Under the pieces are notes generated by a model that was given only the letters and a program-made list of their open reading frames with translations, searched no databases and was not told the origin of the DNA. A program made the position numbers and the translations under genes. Of a DNA stretch of 64,000 nt, positions 15,756-25,087 are shown piece after piece; position 1 is the stretch's first letter, and the number at the start of each line of letters is the position of its first letter. The stretch is from the NCBI RefSeq assembly GCF_002845275.2, contig NZ_CP088149.1, positions 349,501 through 413,500 of the forward strand, written 5' to 3'. The DNA comes from Pseudomonas sp. S06B 330. GTDB taxonomy: Bacteria; Pseudomonadota; Gammaproteobacteria; Pseudomonadales; Pseudomonadaceae.

Positions 15756-16985
15756 TTAGAACAGTACGCGGGAACGGATAGTGCCCTTGACCTGTTGCAG
15801 TTTTTCTTGCGCCAGATCCGAGTACTCGGCATCAACGTCGATTACTACGTAACCGACTTTCTCGTTGGTCTGCAGGAACTGACCGGAGATGTTGATTCCG
15901 TTTTCGGCGAAGACTTTGTTGATCTCGCTGAGCACGCCCGGAATGTTTTCGTGGATGTGCAGCAGGCGGTGCTTGCCTGGGTGTGCTGGCAGGGCCACTT
16001 CAGGGAAGTTGACCGACGACACCGAGGTACCGTTGTCGCTGTACTTGACCAGCTTCTCGGCGACTTCCAGGCCAATGTTGGCCTGGGCTTCGGCGGTGGA
16101 GCCACCGATATGCGGGGTCAGGATCACGTTGTCCAGGCCGCGCAGCGGGCTTTCGAACTGCTCGTCGTTGGAACGCGGCTCGACTGGGAACACATCGATG
16201 GCGGCGCCGATCAAGTGCTTGTCTTTGATCGCTGCAGCCAGGTGATCCAGCTCGACCACGGTACCGCGGGCGGCGTTGATCAGGATCGAGCCTTTCTTCA
16301 TCGCGCGGATTTCTTTCTCGCCAATCATCCATTGGGTGGACGGCAGCTCAGGTACGTGCAGCGAGACGATGTCGGCCAGACCCAACAGCTCGTTCAGGCT
16401 GGTGACCTGAGTAGCGTTGCCCAGTGGCAGTTTGGTCAGCGGGTCGAAGAAGAATACCTGCATGCCAAGACTTTCGGCCAGGACCGACAACTGGGTGCCG
16501 ATCGAGCCATACCCGACGATACCCAGCTTTTTGCCACGGATTTCGAAGGAATTGGCCGCGCTCTTGATCCAGCCACCACGATGGCAGGAAGCGTTTTTCT
16601 CAGGGATACCGCGCAGCAGCAGGATTGCTTCGGCCAGTACCAGTTCGGCGACCGAACGGGTGTTGGAGTACGGCGCGTTGAATACGGCGATACCGCGCTC
16701 GCGAGCGGCATTCAGGTCAACCTGGTTGGTACCGATGCAGAAACAGCCGACAGCGACCAGTTTCTTGGCGCAGTCGAAAACCTCTTCGGTCAGTTGAGTG
16801 CGCGAGCGAATGCCGATGAAGTGGGCATCAGCGATCTTTTCCTTCAGGTCGGCGTCGGGCAGAGAACCGGTGAGGTACTCAATGTTGGTATACCCGGCGG
16901 CCTTGAGGACGTCCACGGCGGATTGGTGGACGCCTTCGAGTAGAAGGAACTTGATCTTGCTCTTATCGAGAGAAGTCTTGCTCAT
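15756..16985 (-). CDS. serA: D-3-phosphoglycerate dehydrogenase
   Basis: This 409-residue cytoplasmic enzyme carries out the first step of serine synthesis. NAD-binding GYGSIG lies at residues 158-163. Catalytic Arg240 (NAARGTVVE), Glu269 (PVEP) and His292 (LTPHIGG) are present, and a C-terminal ACT domain (about 335-409, LHIHENIPGVLSEINKVF) is the likely serine sensor. Length matches the E. coli-type enzyme (410). In Pseudomonas SerA can make D-2-hydroxyglutarate to pull the reaction forward, and the divergent gene at 17158 removes that product. The terminator is shared with the DUF4399 gene. Confidence 0.97.
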   Translation of the reverse strand: MSKTSLDKSKIKFLLLEGVHQSAVDVLKAAGYTNIEYLTGSLPDADLKEKIADAHFIGIRSRTQLTEEVFDCAKKLVAVGCFCIGTNQVDLNAARERGIAVFNAPYSNTRSVAELVLAEAILLLRGIPEKNASCHRGGWIKSAANSFEIRGKKLGIVGYGSIGTQLSVLAESLGMQVFFFDPLTKLPLGNATQVTSLNELLGLADIVSLHVPELPSTQWMIGEKEIRAMKKGSILINAARGTVVELDHLAAAIKDKHLIGAAIDVFPVEPRSNDEQFESPLRGLDNVILTPHIGGSTAEAQANIGLEVAEKLVKYSDNGTSVSSVNFPEVALPAHPGKHRLLHIHENIPGVLSEINKVFAENGINISGQFLQTNEKVGYVVIDVDAEYSDLAQEKLQQVKGTIRSRVLF

Positions 16986-17064
16986 CTGCGTAAACCTGTG
17001 TCCCGGAGAAAAATGGCAGGGAAGTGAAGCTCTCGCAGCATCGGCCTAAAGCACGATCAGCGGG

Positions 17065-17100
17065 GGGCGTATGCTAGCATGAGTACCCCCCGATACGCCC
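17065..17100. promoter_or_regulatory. Inverted repeats in the divergent serA / D2HGDH promoter region
   Basis: GGGCGTAT (17065-17072) is mirrored by ATACGCCC (17093-17100). Between them lies the perfect palindrome ATGCTAGCAT (17071-17080), and a G run (17062-17067) faces a C run (17086-17091). The region sits between two genes whose activities are linked, so a shared control site is plausible. No known binding site is recognised. Confidence 0.4.
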
Positions 17101-17157
17101 ATCCCTGGCACGTGAAGAGTGCTCAGGGTGACTATGAATAGTTCGAGAGTTCTGTCG

Positions 17158-18555
17158 ATGACCGATTCTGCGTTGCTTGATGAGCTGATGACCCTGGTTG
17201 AGCCCGGCAAGATGCTGACCGATGCGGCTTCCCTCGAGGCGTATGGCAAGGATTGGACCAAGCATTTCGCCCCGGCACCGCGGGCTATCGTGTTTCCCAA
17301 GAGCACCGAGCAGGTCCAGGCCATTGTGCGCTGGGCCAATCAGCACAGGGTTGCCCTTGTGCCGTCGGGCGGGCGCACTGGGCTTTCGGCCGCGGCGGTA
17401 GCAGCCAATGGTGAAGTGGTGGTGTCTTTCGACTACATGAACCAGATTCTGGCGTTTGATGAGTTCGACCGGACGGTGGTCTGTCAGCCGGGCGTGGTCA
17501 CTGAGCAGCTACAGAACTTTGCAGAAGATAAAGGCTTGTACTACCCCGTGGACTTCGCCTCTGCAGGTTCGAGTCAGATTGGCGGCAATATCGGCACCAA
17601 TGCCGGTGGTATTAAGGTTATTCGCTATGGCATGACCCGCAACTGGGTCGCTGGCCTGAAGGTGGTTACCGGTGCTGGCGATCTGCTGGAGCTGAACAAG
17701 GACCTGATCAAGAACGCCACAGGCTACGACTTGCGTCAGCTGTTCATCGGTGCGGAAGGAACCCTGGGCTTTGTGGTCGAGGCGACGATGCGTCTGGATC
17801 GTGCGCCGAACAACCTTACGGCGATGGTGCTCGGCACCCCTGATTTCGACTCGATCATGCCGGTGCTTCACGCGTTTCGCGACAAGCTCGACCTGACCGC
17901 CTTCGAATTCTTTTCCGACAAGGCCCTGGCCAAGATCATGGGCCGTGGCGATGTTCCCGCGCCTTTCGATACCCCGTGCCCGTTCTATGCCTTGCTGGAG
18001 TTTGAAGCCAGCACTGAAGAAGTGGCTAACGCGGCCTTGGCCACGTTTGAGCACTGCGTGGAACAGGGTTGGGTGCTCGACGGTGTGATGAGTCAGAGCG
18101 AGCAGCAGCTGCAAAACCTGTGGAAATTGCGCGAGTACATCTCCGAAACCATCTCGCACTGGACACCCTACAAAAACGATATCTCGGTCACTGTCTCGAA
18201 AGTGCCAGCATTTCTGCGAGATATCGATGCGATCGTCGAAGAAAACTATCCGGATTTCGAAGTGGTCTGGTATGGCCACATCGGTGACGGCAACCTGCAC
18301 CTGAACATCCTCAAGCCCGATGCTTTGAGCAAGGACGAGTTCTTTGCCAAGTGCGCTACGGTGAACAAGTGGGTGTTCGAGATCGTGCAGAAGTACAACG
18401 GCTCGATTTCTGCCGAACATGGGGTGGGCATGACCAAGCGTGATTACCTCACCTATAGCAGGTCGCCCGTCGAGATTCAGTATATGAAAGCTGTGAAGGC
18501 GGTGTTCGACCCGAACGGGATCATGAACCCAGGCAAGATCTTCGCAGTTGAGTAA
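17158..18555 (+). CDS. D-2-hydroxyglutarate dehydrogenase, FAD-linked (D2HGDH)
   Basis: The 465-residue flavoenzyme of the GlcD/D2HGDH family has an FAD-binding PCMH domain near 40-215 (FPKSTEQVQAIVRWANQH, PSGGRTGLS, GGNIGTNAGG). A C-terminal substrate domain ends with GHIGDGNLHLNI and AEHGVGMTKRDYL...DPNGIMNPGKIF. It oxidises D-2-hydroxyglutarate to 2-oxoglutarate. In Pseudomonas stutzeri the equivalent enzyme is coupled to SerA, which fits the divergent arrangement here. An alternative start at 17134 has a better AGGGTG site; 17158 (MTDSALLDEL) agrees better with the family. Glycolate oxidase GlcD is a less likely reading. Confidence 0.9.
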   Translation: MTDSALLDELMTLVEPGKMLTDAASLEAYGKDWTKHFAPAPRAIVFPKSTEQVQAIVRWANQHRVALVPSGGRTGLSAAAVAANGEVVVSFDYMNQILAFDEFDRTVVCQPGVVTEQLQNFAEDKGLYYPVDFASAGSSQIGGNIGTNAGGIKVIRYGMTRNWVAGLKVVTGAGDLLELNKDLIKNATGYDLRQLFIGAEGTLGFVVEATMRLDRAPNNLTAMVLGTPDFDSIMPVLHAFRDKLDLTAFEFFSDKALAKIMGRGDVPAPFDTPCPFYALLEFEASTEEVANAALATFEHCVEQGWVLDGVMSQSEQQLQNLWKLREYISETISHWTPYKNDISVTVSKVPAFLRDIDAIVEENYPDFEVVWYGHIGDGNLHLNILKPDALSKDEFFAKCATVNKWVFEIVQKYNGSISAEHGVGMTKRDYLTYSRSPVEIQYMKAVKAVFDPNGIMNPGKIFAVE

Positions 18556-18596
18556 GTCAAAGGCATAAGAGCTTCCAATAGCGCCAGGAGTCGGTA

Positions 18597-19262
18597 ATGA
18601 GCTATCAGCACCAGTATGTAGACGGCACGCGTATTCACTTTCCCCTGGGCAAAGTGGTGTGCATCGGGCGCAACTATGCCGAGCACGCCAAGGAACTGGA
18701 CAACCCGATTCCGACTGAGCCCCTGCTGTTCATCAAGCCGGGCAGCTGCGTGGTGCCGCTAAACGGCGGCTTCAAGATCCCAGCCGAGCGTGGCTCGGTG
18801 CACTATGAGGCGGAAATCGCTGTGTTGTTGGGCAAGTCCCTGTCGCCTGAGCCCAGCGAAGAAGAAGTGCTCGACGCCATTTCCGGCTTTGCTCCGGCAC
18901 TGGACCTGACCCTGCGCGATCTGCAGGCTGAACTCAAGGCCAAGGGCCTGCCGTGGGAGCGTGCCAAATGTTTCGATGGTGCCTGTGTACTGGCTCCCTT
19001 CGTTGCTGGTAGCACGTTCGAAGATCTGGCCGACATCGGAATCCGCCTGACGATCAACGGTGAAGTGCGCCAGGACGGTAACAGCGCGCTGATGCTCAAC
19101 CCGATCGTGCTGATGATCCAGCACATGGCTTCGCAATTCACTCTGCAGGCCGGTGATGTGATCCTCACCGGCACCCCGGTGGGTGTCGGCCCGCTCAACC
19201 CGGGCGATGAGCTGGTGCTGGAGTTACCAGGCGTCAGCCGCTTCGAAAGCACAGTGCTGTAA
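18597..19262 (+). CDS. Fumarylacetoacetate hydrolase (FAH) family protein, FAHD1-like
   Basis: The 221-residue protein has the FAH fold: VVCIGRNYAEHAKELDN, the acidic metal-binding motif HYEAEIAVLLGK, FDGACVLAPF, and GDVILTGTPVGVGPLNPGDELVLEL. Its length fits single-domain FAHD1/YcgM-type enzymes, which act on acylpyruvates or oxaloacetate. It follows the D2HGDH gene by 41 bases with AGGAG before ATG 18597, so the two may be co-transcribed. The exact substrate cannot be read from sequence. Confidence 0.87.
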   Translation: MSYQHQYVDGTRIHFPLGKVVCIGRNYAEHAKELDNPIPTEPLLFIKPGSCVVPLNGGFKIPAERGSVHYEAEIAVLLGKSLSPEPSEEEVLDAISGFAPALDLTLRDLQAELKAKGLPWERAKCFDGACVLAPFVAGSTFEDLADIGIRLTINGEVRQDGNSALMLNPIVLMIQHMASQFTLQAGDVILTGTPVGVGPLNPGDELVLELPGVSRFESTVL

Positions 19263-19268
19263 TCCCCG

Positions 19269-19293
19269 CGGCAGCCAGCACCGCTGGCTGCCG
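19269..19293 (+). terminator. Stem-loop after the FAH-family gene, possible terminator
   Basis: CGGCAGCCAGC (19269-19279) pairs perfectly with GCTGGCTGCCG (19283-19293). A second weak stem (CCCG/CGGG, 19308-19320) and T-rich sequence (TTTTGTCATTTTTTT) follow. The first stem lacks a T run directly behind it, so termination strength is uncertain. Confidence 0.55.
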
Positions 19294-19424
19294 TGGCTAT
19301 TGTTGATCCCGGTGGTCGGGTTTTGTCATTTTTTTCACATACGATCCGGATAATGCTTGCGGATCTGGCTCTGCGAACGTGCCGGTAATGTGTTATTAAC
19401 TGGCAAAAAAAGAGCATCTATTCC

Positions 19425-20357
19425 ATGGCCACTCCCGTCCCTTCGAGCAAATCCCTGTCGTCTGCGCGAAAGCGTGGGCTTGCCTTGCGTTGGTCAACCT
19501 GGGTGGTCGCGGCGGCGATCATTGGCTATGGCGTGGCCATTGCCATGCACTGGGATGACCGTGGGGTGTTGTGGTTGCAGGAGGGCTTTGAAAGTCCGGT
19601 TGAGCAAAAAGCCAGCATTTGGTTGCCGGACTACCTGGTTGATATCGATGCCAAGGTTTTGCCAGGCATGGAAGACGATGAAGCGTCTGACCTGACCTAC
19701 AACCCGGTGAGCAAAACCCTGTTCGCAGTCATGGGCAAGAACCCCTTCCTGGTCGAGTTGAGCCTCGACGGCGATGTATTGCGCAAAATACCGCTGGTGG
19801 GGTGGAGCAACCCAGAAGGGGTGGCAGCACTTGAAGGTGGGCGTCTGGCAATTGTTGACGAACGTGATCACAAAATGACCATTGTCACCCTCAAAGCCGA
19901 TACGCAATCACTGAATATTGCTGACTTCCCGCAGTACGACCTCGGTCCCTCGGAGAACCAGAACAAGGCTTTCGAAGCGGTCGCCTGGGACCCTCAGCAA
20001 CAGCGCATTGTGCTTGGCGAAGAGCGCCCACCCGCATTGTTCACCTGGAGCAGCGACGGTCAGAGCTCATTGACCGGTGACAAGAAGCCATTGCCCAGCG
20101 AGGAGCTGGACCTGCGCAATCTCTCGGCCTTGGGCATCGACCCCCGTACTGGACACATGCTGGTACTGTCCGCTGACTCCAATATGCTGCTGGAGCTGGA
20201 CGAGACGGGTGAGCAAGTCAGCTTCATGACCCTGTTGGGCGGCTTCAACGGTTTGAACAAGCGGATCCCGCGTGCCGAAGGGGTGGCAATGGATGAGCAC
20301 GGTACCCTGTATATCGTCAGTGAACCGGATCTGTTCTACCGTTTCAAAAAGCCCTAA
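19425..20357 (+). CDS. SdiA-regulated-type (YjiK family) membrane-anchored beta-propeller protein, copy 1
   Basis: The 310 residues have one N-terminal membrane segment (about 22-42). A periplasmic domain of repeating beta strands follows (EASDLTYNPVSKTLFAVMGKNPFLVELSLDGDVLRKIPL, NPEGVAALEGGRLAIVDERD, IPRAEGVAMDEHGTLYIVSEPDLFYRF). This is the pattern of the SdiA-regulated/YjiK family. The function is unknown; the fold suggests ligand or phytase-like binding. A clearly related copy follows at 20443. They share the EGVAMDE.GTLYIVSEPDLFY ending. Confidence 0.8.
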   Translation: MATPVPSSKSLSSARKRGLALRWSTWVVAAAIIGYGVAIAMHWDDRGVLWLQEGFESPVEQKASIWLPDYLVDIDAKVLPGMEDDEASDLTYNPVSKTLFAVMGKNPFLVELSLDGDVLRKIPLVGWSNPEGVAALEGGRLAIVDERDHKMTIVTLKADTQSLNIADFPQYDLGPSENQNKAFEAVAWDPQQQRIVLGEERPPALFTWSSDGQSSLTGDKKPLPSEELDLRNLSALGIDPRTGHMLVLSADSNMLLELDETGEQVSFMTLLGGFNGLNKRIPRAEGVAMDEHGTLYIVSEPDLFYRFKKP

Positions 20358-20442
20358 TTTAATACTTGTCCTATAGTCGGGTTAAGTTTGGATTCAGCAG
20401 AGTGTGGTTAGATTCTGACTGCCACCTATCGAGTCCCTCTGA

Positions 20443-21354
20443 ATGCGCCGCTACATCCGTCTACCCCTGATTGCTCTGGTTGTAAGCCTGATTGCCTTGC
20501 TATTGCTTGCTTTAGCAGGGCAGCACTATCGCCTTTACGAGCGGGGGTGGTTCAATCTCAAGGCCTGGTGGCAGCCCTTCGAGCAGAGTATTGGCCTGGA
20601 TCAGTACCGGGTGGTACTCGAGGCGAAGACGATCGAGGGTCTGGATGACGATATCTCGGCGCTGACCTTCGATCCTGATCGCAACAGCCTGTTTACCGTA
20701 ACCAACAAGCGTTCCGAGCTGATCGAGCTATCGCTGGATGGGCGCATTCTGCGTCGGGTGCCACTGACTGGCTTTGGCGATCCTGAGGCAGTGGAATACG
20801 TCGGCCCGAGCAGTTATGTCATTACCGACGAGCGCGAGCAGCGCCTGATTCGAGTACACCTGAGTGACAACACCCTATTCCTCGATGCCAAAGATGCTGA
20901 GCAGTTAACGCTGGGTATCGGCTTGAACGGCAACAAGGGGTTTGAGGGGCTGGCTTATGACTCGGCCGGCAAGCGTCTGTTCGTAGCCAAGGAGCGCGAT
21001 CCGATGCTGATTTACGAGGTGCATGGCTTTCCTCATGAAAATCCGGAGCAGCCTTACGCGGTGCATGTGGTACAGGACCAGAAACGTGATTCGCGACTGT
21101 TTGTGCGAGATCTGTCGAGCTTGCAGTTCGATGAGCGCAGCGGCCATCTGTTGGCGCTGTCGGATGAGTCACAGCTGGTGCTGGAGCTGGATGTGAAAGG
21201 CAAACCCTTGAGCACGCTGTCGCTGCGCAAGGGCTTTCAGGGCCTGAAAAAGAGCGTGCCGCAGGCCGAAGGCATCGCCATGGACGATGCCGGGACCATT
21301 TACCTGGTCAGTGAGCCGAACCTGTTTTATGTGTTCAAGAAGCCGACCGAGTAA
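20443..21354 (+). CDS. SdiA-regulated-type (YjiK family) membrane-anchored protein, copy 2
   Basis: The 303-residue paralogue of the preceding gene has an N-terminal membrane segment (about 6-26), then DDDISALTFDPDRNSLFTVTNKRSELIELSLDGRILRRVPL, GFEGLAYDSAGKRLFVAKERDP, and the ending EGIAMDDAGTIYLVSEPNLFYVFKKP. The two copies are 85 bases apart in tandem and have clearly diverged, so the duplication is old. The function is unknown. A hairpin with a REP unit follows the stop. Confidence 0.8.
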   Translation: MRRYIRLPLIALVVSLIALLLLALAGQHYRLYERGWFNLKAWWQPFEQSIGLDQYRVVLEAKTIEGLDDDISALTFDPDRNSLFTVTNKRSELIELSLDGRILRRVPLTGFGDPEAVEYVGPSSYVITDEREQRLIRVHLSDNTLFLDAKDAEQLTLGIGLNGNKGFEGLAYDSAGKRLFVAKERDPMLIYEVHGFPHENPEQPYAVHVVQDQKRDSRLFVRDLSSLQFDERSGHLLALSDESQLVLELDVKGKPLSTLSLRKGFQGLKKSVPQAEGIAMDDAGTIYLVSEPNLFYVFKKPTE

Positions 21355-21361
21355 AGGTTGA

Positions 21362-21410
21362 GGGTGGCTGCGCCACCCATCGCCGGCAAGGCCGGCTCCC
21401 ACAGGAGTGG
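21362..21410. repeat. Hairpin plus single GCCGGC-type REP unit
   Basis: GGGTGGC (21362-21368) pairs with GCCACCC (21372-21378). Directly after comes ATCGCCGGCAAGGCCGGCTC, the second REP family of the window, between converging stops. Confidence 0.75.
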
Positions 21411-21419
21411 GCGCGAGAC

Positions 21420-22091
21420 TCAGTTCTTGAGGGTTTTCACGCCTTCGGAAGTCCCCAGCAACAGCAGATCCGCCGGCCGCGCCGCGAACAAACCGTTGGT
21501 GACTACACCGACAATAGCGTTGATCTGGCTTTCCAGCTCCACCGGGTTGATGATCTGCAGGTTGTGCACATCAAGGATGATGTTGCCGTTGTCAGTGAGC
21601 ACACCTTCACGATAAACCGGATCACCGCCGAGTTTGACCAACTGGCGCGCGACATGGCTGCGGGCCATCGGGATCACTTCGACCGGCAACGGGAATGCGC
21701 CGAGCACCGGCACCAGCTTGCTGGCATCAGCGATACAGATGAACGTCTTGGCCACAGCGGCAACGATCTTTTCGCGAGTCAGGGCGGCACCACCGCCTTT
21801 GATCAGGTTCAGGTGCTCGTCGCTTTCGTCGGCACCGTCGACATAGAACTCCAGGTCGCTGACGGTGTTCAGTTCATATACTGGAATACCGTGACCTTTC
21901 AGGCGTGCGGCAGTCGCTTCGGAGCTGGCCACGGCGCCATCGAAGGCGGCCTTGTGCTGGGCCAGGGCGTCGATGAAGCAATTGGCGGTCGAACCGGTGC
22001 CGACGCCGACGATGCTCTTGTCGTCGAGCTTGGGCAAAATGAAATCGACAGCGGCCTGGGCGACAGCCTGTTTGAGTTGATCCTGGGTCAT
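21420..22091 (-). CDS. rpiA: Ribose-5-phosphate isomerase A
   Basis: The 223-residue enzyme interconverts ribose-5-phosphate and ribulose-5-phosphate in the pentose phosphate pathway. Motifs are [16 protein letters not shown] (phosphate-binding loop), [27 protein letters not shown] with catalytic Asp/Lys residues, and [16 protein letters not shown]. The length is normal. Start ATG 22091 (MTQDQLKQ) was chosen; the open frame beyond it is not homologous. It diverges from ilvA, an order also found in P. aeruginosa. Confidence 0.97.
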   Translation of the reverse strand: MTQDQLKQAVAQAAVDFILPKLDDKSIVGVGTGSTANCFIDALAQHKAAFDGAVASSEATAARLKGHGIPVYELNTVSDLEFYVDGADESDEHLNLIKGGGAALTREKIVAAVAKTFICIADASKLVPVLGAFPLPVEVIPMARSHVARQLVKLGGDPVYREGVLTDNGNIILDVHNLQIINPVELESQINAIVGVVTNGLFAARPADLLLLGTSEGVKTLKN

Positions 22092-22227
22092 GCGGGCTCC
22101 GAAGCGGGGAGGAGTATCGTGAAGGCGCGTAGTATAGCGGCTAAAACCCCGGACTTGCTGTGGTCGCCCGACGGGGCGCTGGGGTAGACTCGCAGACCCC
22201 GCCCAACCGCTCAGTGATGCTTTCCCG

Positions 22228-23742
22228 ATGCTCGAACAGTACGTCAAGAAGATCCTCACCTCGCGCGTTTACGACGTCGCCGTCGAAACCCCATTGCAGA
22301 CCGCCGGCCAACTGAGCAAGCGTCTGGGCAACAACATCCTGCTCAAGCGTGAAGACTTGCAGCCGGTGTTTTCCTTCAAAATTCGCGGTGCCTACAACAA
22401 ACTGGCCCAGCTGACGCCGGAAGAACTGGCCCGTGGCGTGGTCACCGCTTCGGCCGGCAACCATGCCCAGGGCGTGGCACTGGCCGCCCGTGAGCTGGGG
22501 ATCAAGGCCACTATCGTGATGCCCAAGACCACCCCGGAAATCAAGGTTGAAGGTGTACGTTCGCGTGGCGGCAAGGTCGTGTTACATGGTGACTCCTTTC
22601 CGGAGGCGCTGGCGTATTCACTGAAGCTGGTCGACGAAAAGGGCTTCGTCTATATCCATCCCTATGACGATCCGCACACCATTGCCGGGCAGGGCACTGT
22701 AGCCATGGAGATCCTGCGCCAGCATCCGGGCCAGTTGGACGCGATCTTCGTACCGGTGGGCGGCGGCGGCTTGATCGCTGGTATCGCCGCTTACGTGAAG
22801 TACCTGCGTCCAGAAATCAAAGTGATCGGCGTCGAGCCGGACGACTCCAATTGCCTGCAAGCCGCCATGGCCGCCGGTGAGCGCGTGGTGTTGCCTCAGG
22901 TTGGGCTGTTCGCCGACGGCGTAGCGGTGGCGCAAATCGGTCAGCACACCTTCGACATCTGCAAGACCTATGTCGATGAGGTGGTGACCGTCAGTACTGA
23001 CGAGATCTGTGCGGCAATCAAGGATATCTACGACGATACCCGCTCGATCACTGAACCTGCCGGGGCATTGGGTGTGGCGGGGATCAAAAAGTATGTTGAG
23101 CTCTATGGCGTTAGTGGTCAGACCCTGGTTGCGATCGACTCCGGTGCCAACGTCAACTTCGATCGCCTGCGTCATGTTGCTGAGCGTGCCGAGTTGGGCG
23201 AAGGTCGCGAAGCAATCATTGCCGTGACCATCCCCGAGCAGCCGGGCAGTTTCAAAGCCTTCTGCGAGGCCATCGGCAAGCGCCAGATCACGGAATTCAA
23301 CTACCGCTATCACGCCGATGGTGAAGCGCACATCTTCGTGGGTGTGCAGACTCATCCAGACACCGATCCGCGTAGTGCCTTGATCCAGAGCCTTAGCGAG
23401 CAAGGGTTCCCGGTCACTGACCTGACCGACAACGAGCTGGCCAAGCTGCATATCCGGCATATGGTCGGCGGCCATGCGGCGCGGGTCAGTGACGAGTTGG
23501 TGCTGCGTTTCGAGTTCCCGGAGCGTCCGGGGGCACTGTTCAATTTCCTCAACAAACTGGGCGGGCGTTGGAACATCTCAATGTTCCATTATCGTAATCA
23601 CGGCGCGGCCGATGGTCGCGTGGTCGCTGGCCTGCAAGTCCCGGATGATGAGCGCCATCTGGTGCCCGCTGCTCTAGCCAAGATCGGCTATCCGTACTGG
23701 GACGAAACCGATAACCCTGCGTACCGGCTGTTCCTGGGCTGA
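22228..23742 (+). CDS. ilvA: Threonine ammonia-lyase, biosynthetic
   Basis: The 504-residue PLP enzyme converts threonine to 2-oxobutanoate, the first step to isoleucine. The PLP lysine is Lys51 in [25 protein letters not shown] and the phosphate loop VGGGGLIAG follow. The C-terminal third (about 325-504) holds two ACT-like regulatory repeats ([17 protein letters not shown] and [17 protein letters not shown]), as in isoleucine-inhibited enzymes. The length agrees with E. coli IlvA (514). Confidence 0.97.
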   Translation: MLEQYVKKILTSRVYDVAVETPLQTAGQLSKRLGNNILLKREDLQPVFSFKIRGAYNKLAQLTPEELARGVVTASAGNHAQGVALAARELGIKATIVMPKTTPEIKVEGVRSRGGKVVLHGDSFPEALAYSLKLVDEKGFVYIHPYDDPHTIAGQGTVAMEILRQHPGQLDAIFVPVGGGGLIAGIAAYVKYLRPEIKVIGVEPDDSNCLQAAMAAGERVVLPQVGLFADGVAVAQIGQHTFDICKTYVDEVVTVSTDEICAAIKDIYDDTRSITEPAGALGVAGIKKYVELYGVSGQTLVAIDSGANVNFDRLRHVAERAELGEGREAIIAVTIPEQPGSFKAFCEAIGKRQITEFNYRYHADGEAHIFVGVQTHPDTDPRSALIQSLSEQGFPVTDLTDNELAKLHIRHMVGGHAARVSDELVLRFEFPERPGALFNFLNKLGGRWNISMFHYRNHGAADGRVVAGLQVPDDERHLVPAALAKIGYPYWDETDNPAYRLFLG

Positions 23743-23780
23743 GCGACTAAGCTCAGGGCAGTTCACAAGGAAGCAATGAC

Positions 23781-24209
23781 ATGGAATACCTGACCACTCT
23801 CAAGACCCTGCACATCGCGGCCACCGTGCTGTTGCTGGGCAGTGCCCTTGGCCTGGCGATCTGGACCTGGCTGGCGCGGCGCAAAGGCGACACGGCGGCG
23901 CCGAGCCGACTGATGCAACGGCCACTGGTATTTGTCTGGTTGCTGATGGGCATTTGCCTGGTCAGCATGCCGTTCACAGGCTGGTGGCTGGTGCACCTGA
24001 TCGGTTGGCCGCTGGGCCAGACCTGGGTGCTGGGCTCCAGCGTGATTTACACCTTCGCAGCGTTCAGCTGGTTCTGGTTGTTGGCTCGGGTCAATCGCCT
24101 GCGTACGGCGCCGACCGTGGGTAATCCGAAGTTTACCTTGGCGTTGGCGGTGTTCAGTGGCGTGTGCTTTATCGCCATTGCCGGTTTGATGGGCGCCAAG
24201 CCAGTCTGA
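23781..24209 (+). CDS. DUF2269-type four-helix membrane protein
   Basis: The 142-residue integral membrane protein has four hydrophobic segments (about 8-28, 46-66, 78-98 and 118-138). LKTLHIAATVLLLGSALGLAIW and LMQRPLVFVWLLMGICLVSMPFTGWW match DUF2269. The conserved His in the first helix recalls heme-binding membrane families, but no function is established. It follows ilvA by 38 bases with AAGGAAG ahead of the ATG, so it is probably in the same transcript. Confidence 0.8.
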   Translation: MEYLTTLKTLHIAATVLLLGSALGLAIWTWLARRKGDTAAPSRLMQRPLVFVWLLMGICLVSMPFTGWWLVHLIGWPLGQTWVLGSSVIYTFAAFSWFWLLARVNRLRTAPTVGNPKFTLALAVFSGVCFIAIAGLMGAKPV

Positions 24210-24225
24210 CCGACGAGCCTGTAAC

Positions 24226-24279
24226 CGCCGGCAAGGCCGGCTCCCATATATAACCTTGTGGGAGCCGGCCTTGCCGGCG
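24226..24279. repeat. Inverted pair of GCCGGC-type REP units
   Basis: CGCCGGCAAGGCCGGCTCCC faces GGGAGCCGGCCTTGCCGGCG across a short AT-rich loop, between converging stops. It belongs to the same family as the elements at 44835, 39670 and 61790. Confidence 0.88.
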
Positions 24280-24290
24280 ATGGGGGCCAA

Positions 24291-24947
24291 TCAATCGCGC
24301 AGGCTGATCACCGGCCAATCACGCTTCTCGGCTTCCGCCCGCAGGTTCGGGTCTGGATCGACCGCAACCGGATTGGCCACCTGCTCCAGCAGCGGCAGAT
24401 CGTTCATCGAGTCGCTATAGAAATAGCTGCCGTCCAGATTCAAGCCATTTTCTTCCAGCCAGCGCTTCAGGCGCGTCACCTTGCCTTCACGGAAGCACGG
24501 CACATCGGTACTGCGACCGGTGTAACGACCGTCAACCATCTCACACTCGGTAGCCAGCAGGGTTTCCACCTCCAGGCGCTTGGCAATCGGCCCGGTAATG
24601 AAACGGTTGGTGGCGGTGATGATCACCAGCTTGTCGCCAGCGTCGCGATGTTTTTTCAATAACGCCAGGGCTTTGGGCTGGATGATCGGCTCGACACAAT
24701 CACGCATGAAATCGCGATGCCATTCGTCGAGTTGCGCCATGTCGGTGGCCGCGAGAATCTCCAGGCTGAAGTTCAGGTAAGCCGCCAGATCCAGCTTGCC
24801 AGCCAGGTAATCCTGGTAGAAAGCGTCGTTGCGGTTCTGATACTCCACTGGGTCGAGAATCCCGCGGGCGCAGAGGTAGTCCCCCCAAGCGTGATCGCTG
24901 TCGCCGCCAAGAAGGGTATTGTCCAGATCGAATAAAGCCAGGCGCAT
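24291..24947 (-). CDS. HAD-IB family phosphatase
   Basis: The 218-residue cytoplasmic HAD enzyme has motif [12 protein letters not shown] with Asp7/Asp9. It then has [25 protein letters not shown] (motif II Thr), a Lys in the VTRLKRWLE region, and motif [16 protein letters not shown]. This resembles TIGR01490-type HAD-IB phosphatases related to SerB; the substrate is unknown. An in-frame ATG at 24962 is possible; 24947 begins directly at the conserved core. It diverges from rppH, as PA0335 does in P. aeruginosa. Confidence 0.87.
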   Translation of the reverse strand: MRLALFDLDNTLLGGDSDHAWGDYLCARGILDPVEYQNRNDAFYQDYLAGKLDLAAYLNFSLEILAATDMAQLDEWHRDFMRDCVEPIIQPKALALLKKHRDAGDKLVIITATNRFITGPIAKRLEVETLLATECEMVDGRYTGRSTDVPCFREGKVTRLKRWLEENGLNLDGSYFYSDSMNDLPLLEQVANPVAVDPDPNLRAEAEKRDWPVISLRD

Positions 24948-25087
24948 TGAAGTCACTCGCATAACATCTGAAAAGTCCCACAGAATACGGACTTTTCACA
25001 TCGGTGCACATAAGGTAAACAGGCGCGTTGCTGGCCTTGTGGGCTTTGTGGAACAATGCCGTGACATGCGTTTGCGAGGTTGCTGCC

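Noticed and set aside
15795-16943. 382-codon open frame on the plus strand
   Set aside because: It is antisense to serA, whose catalytic and ACT motifs are complete; no ribosome-binding site and no domain.
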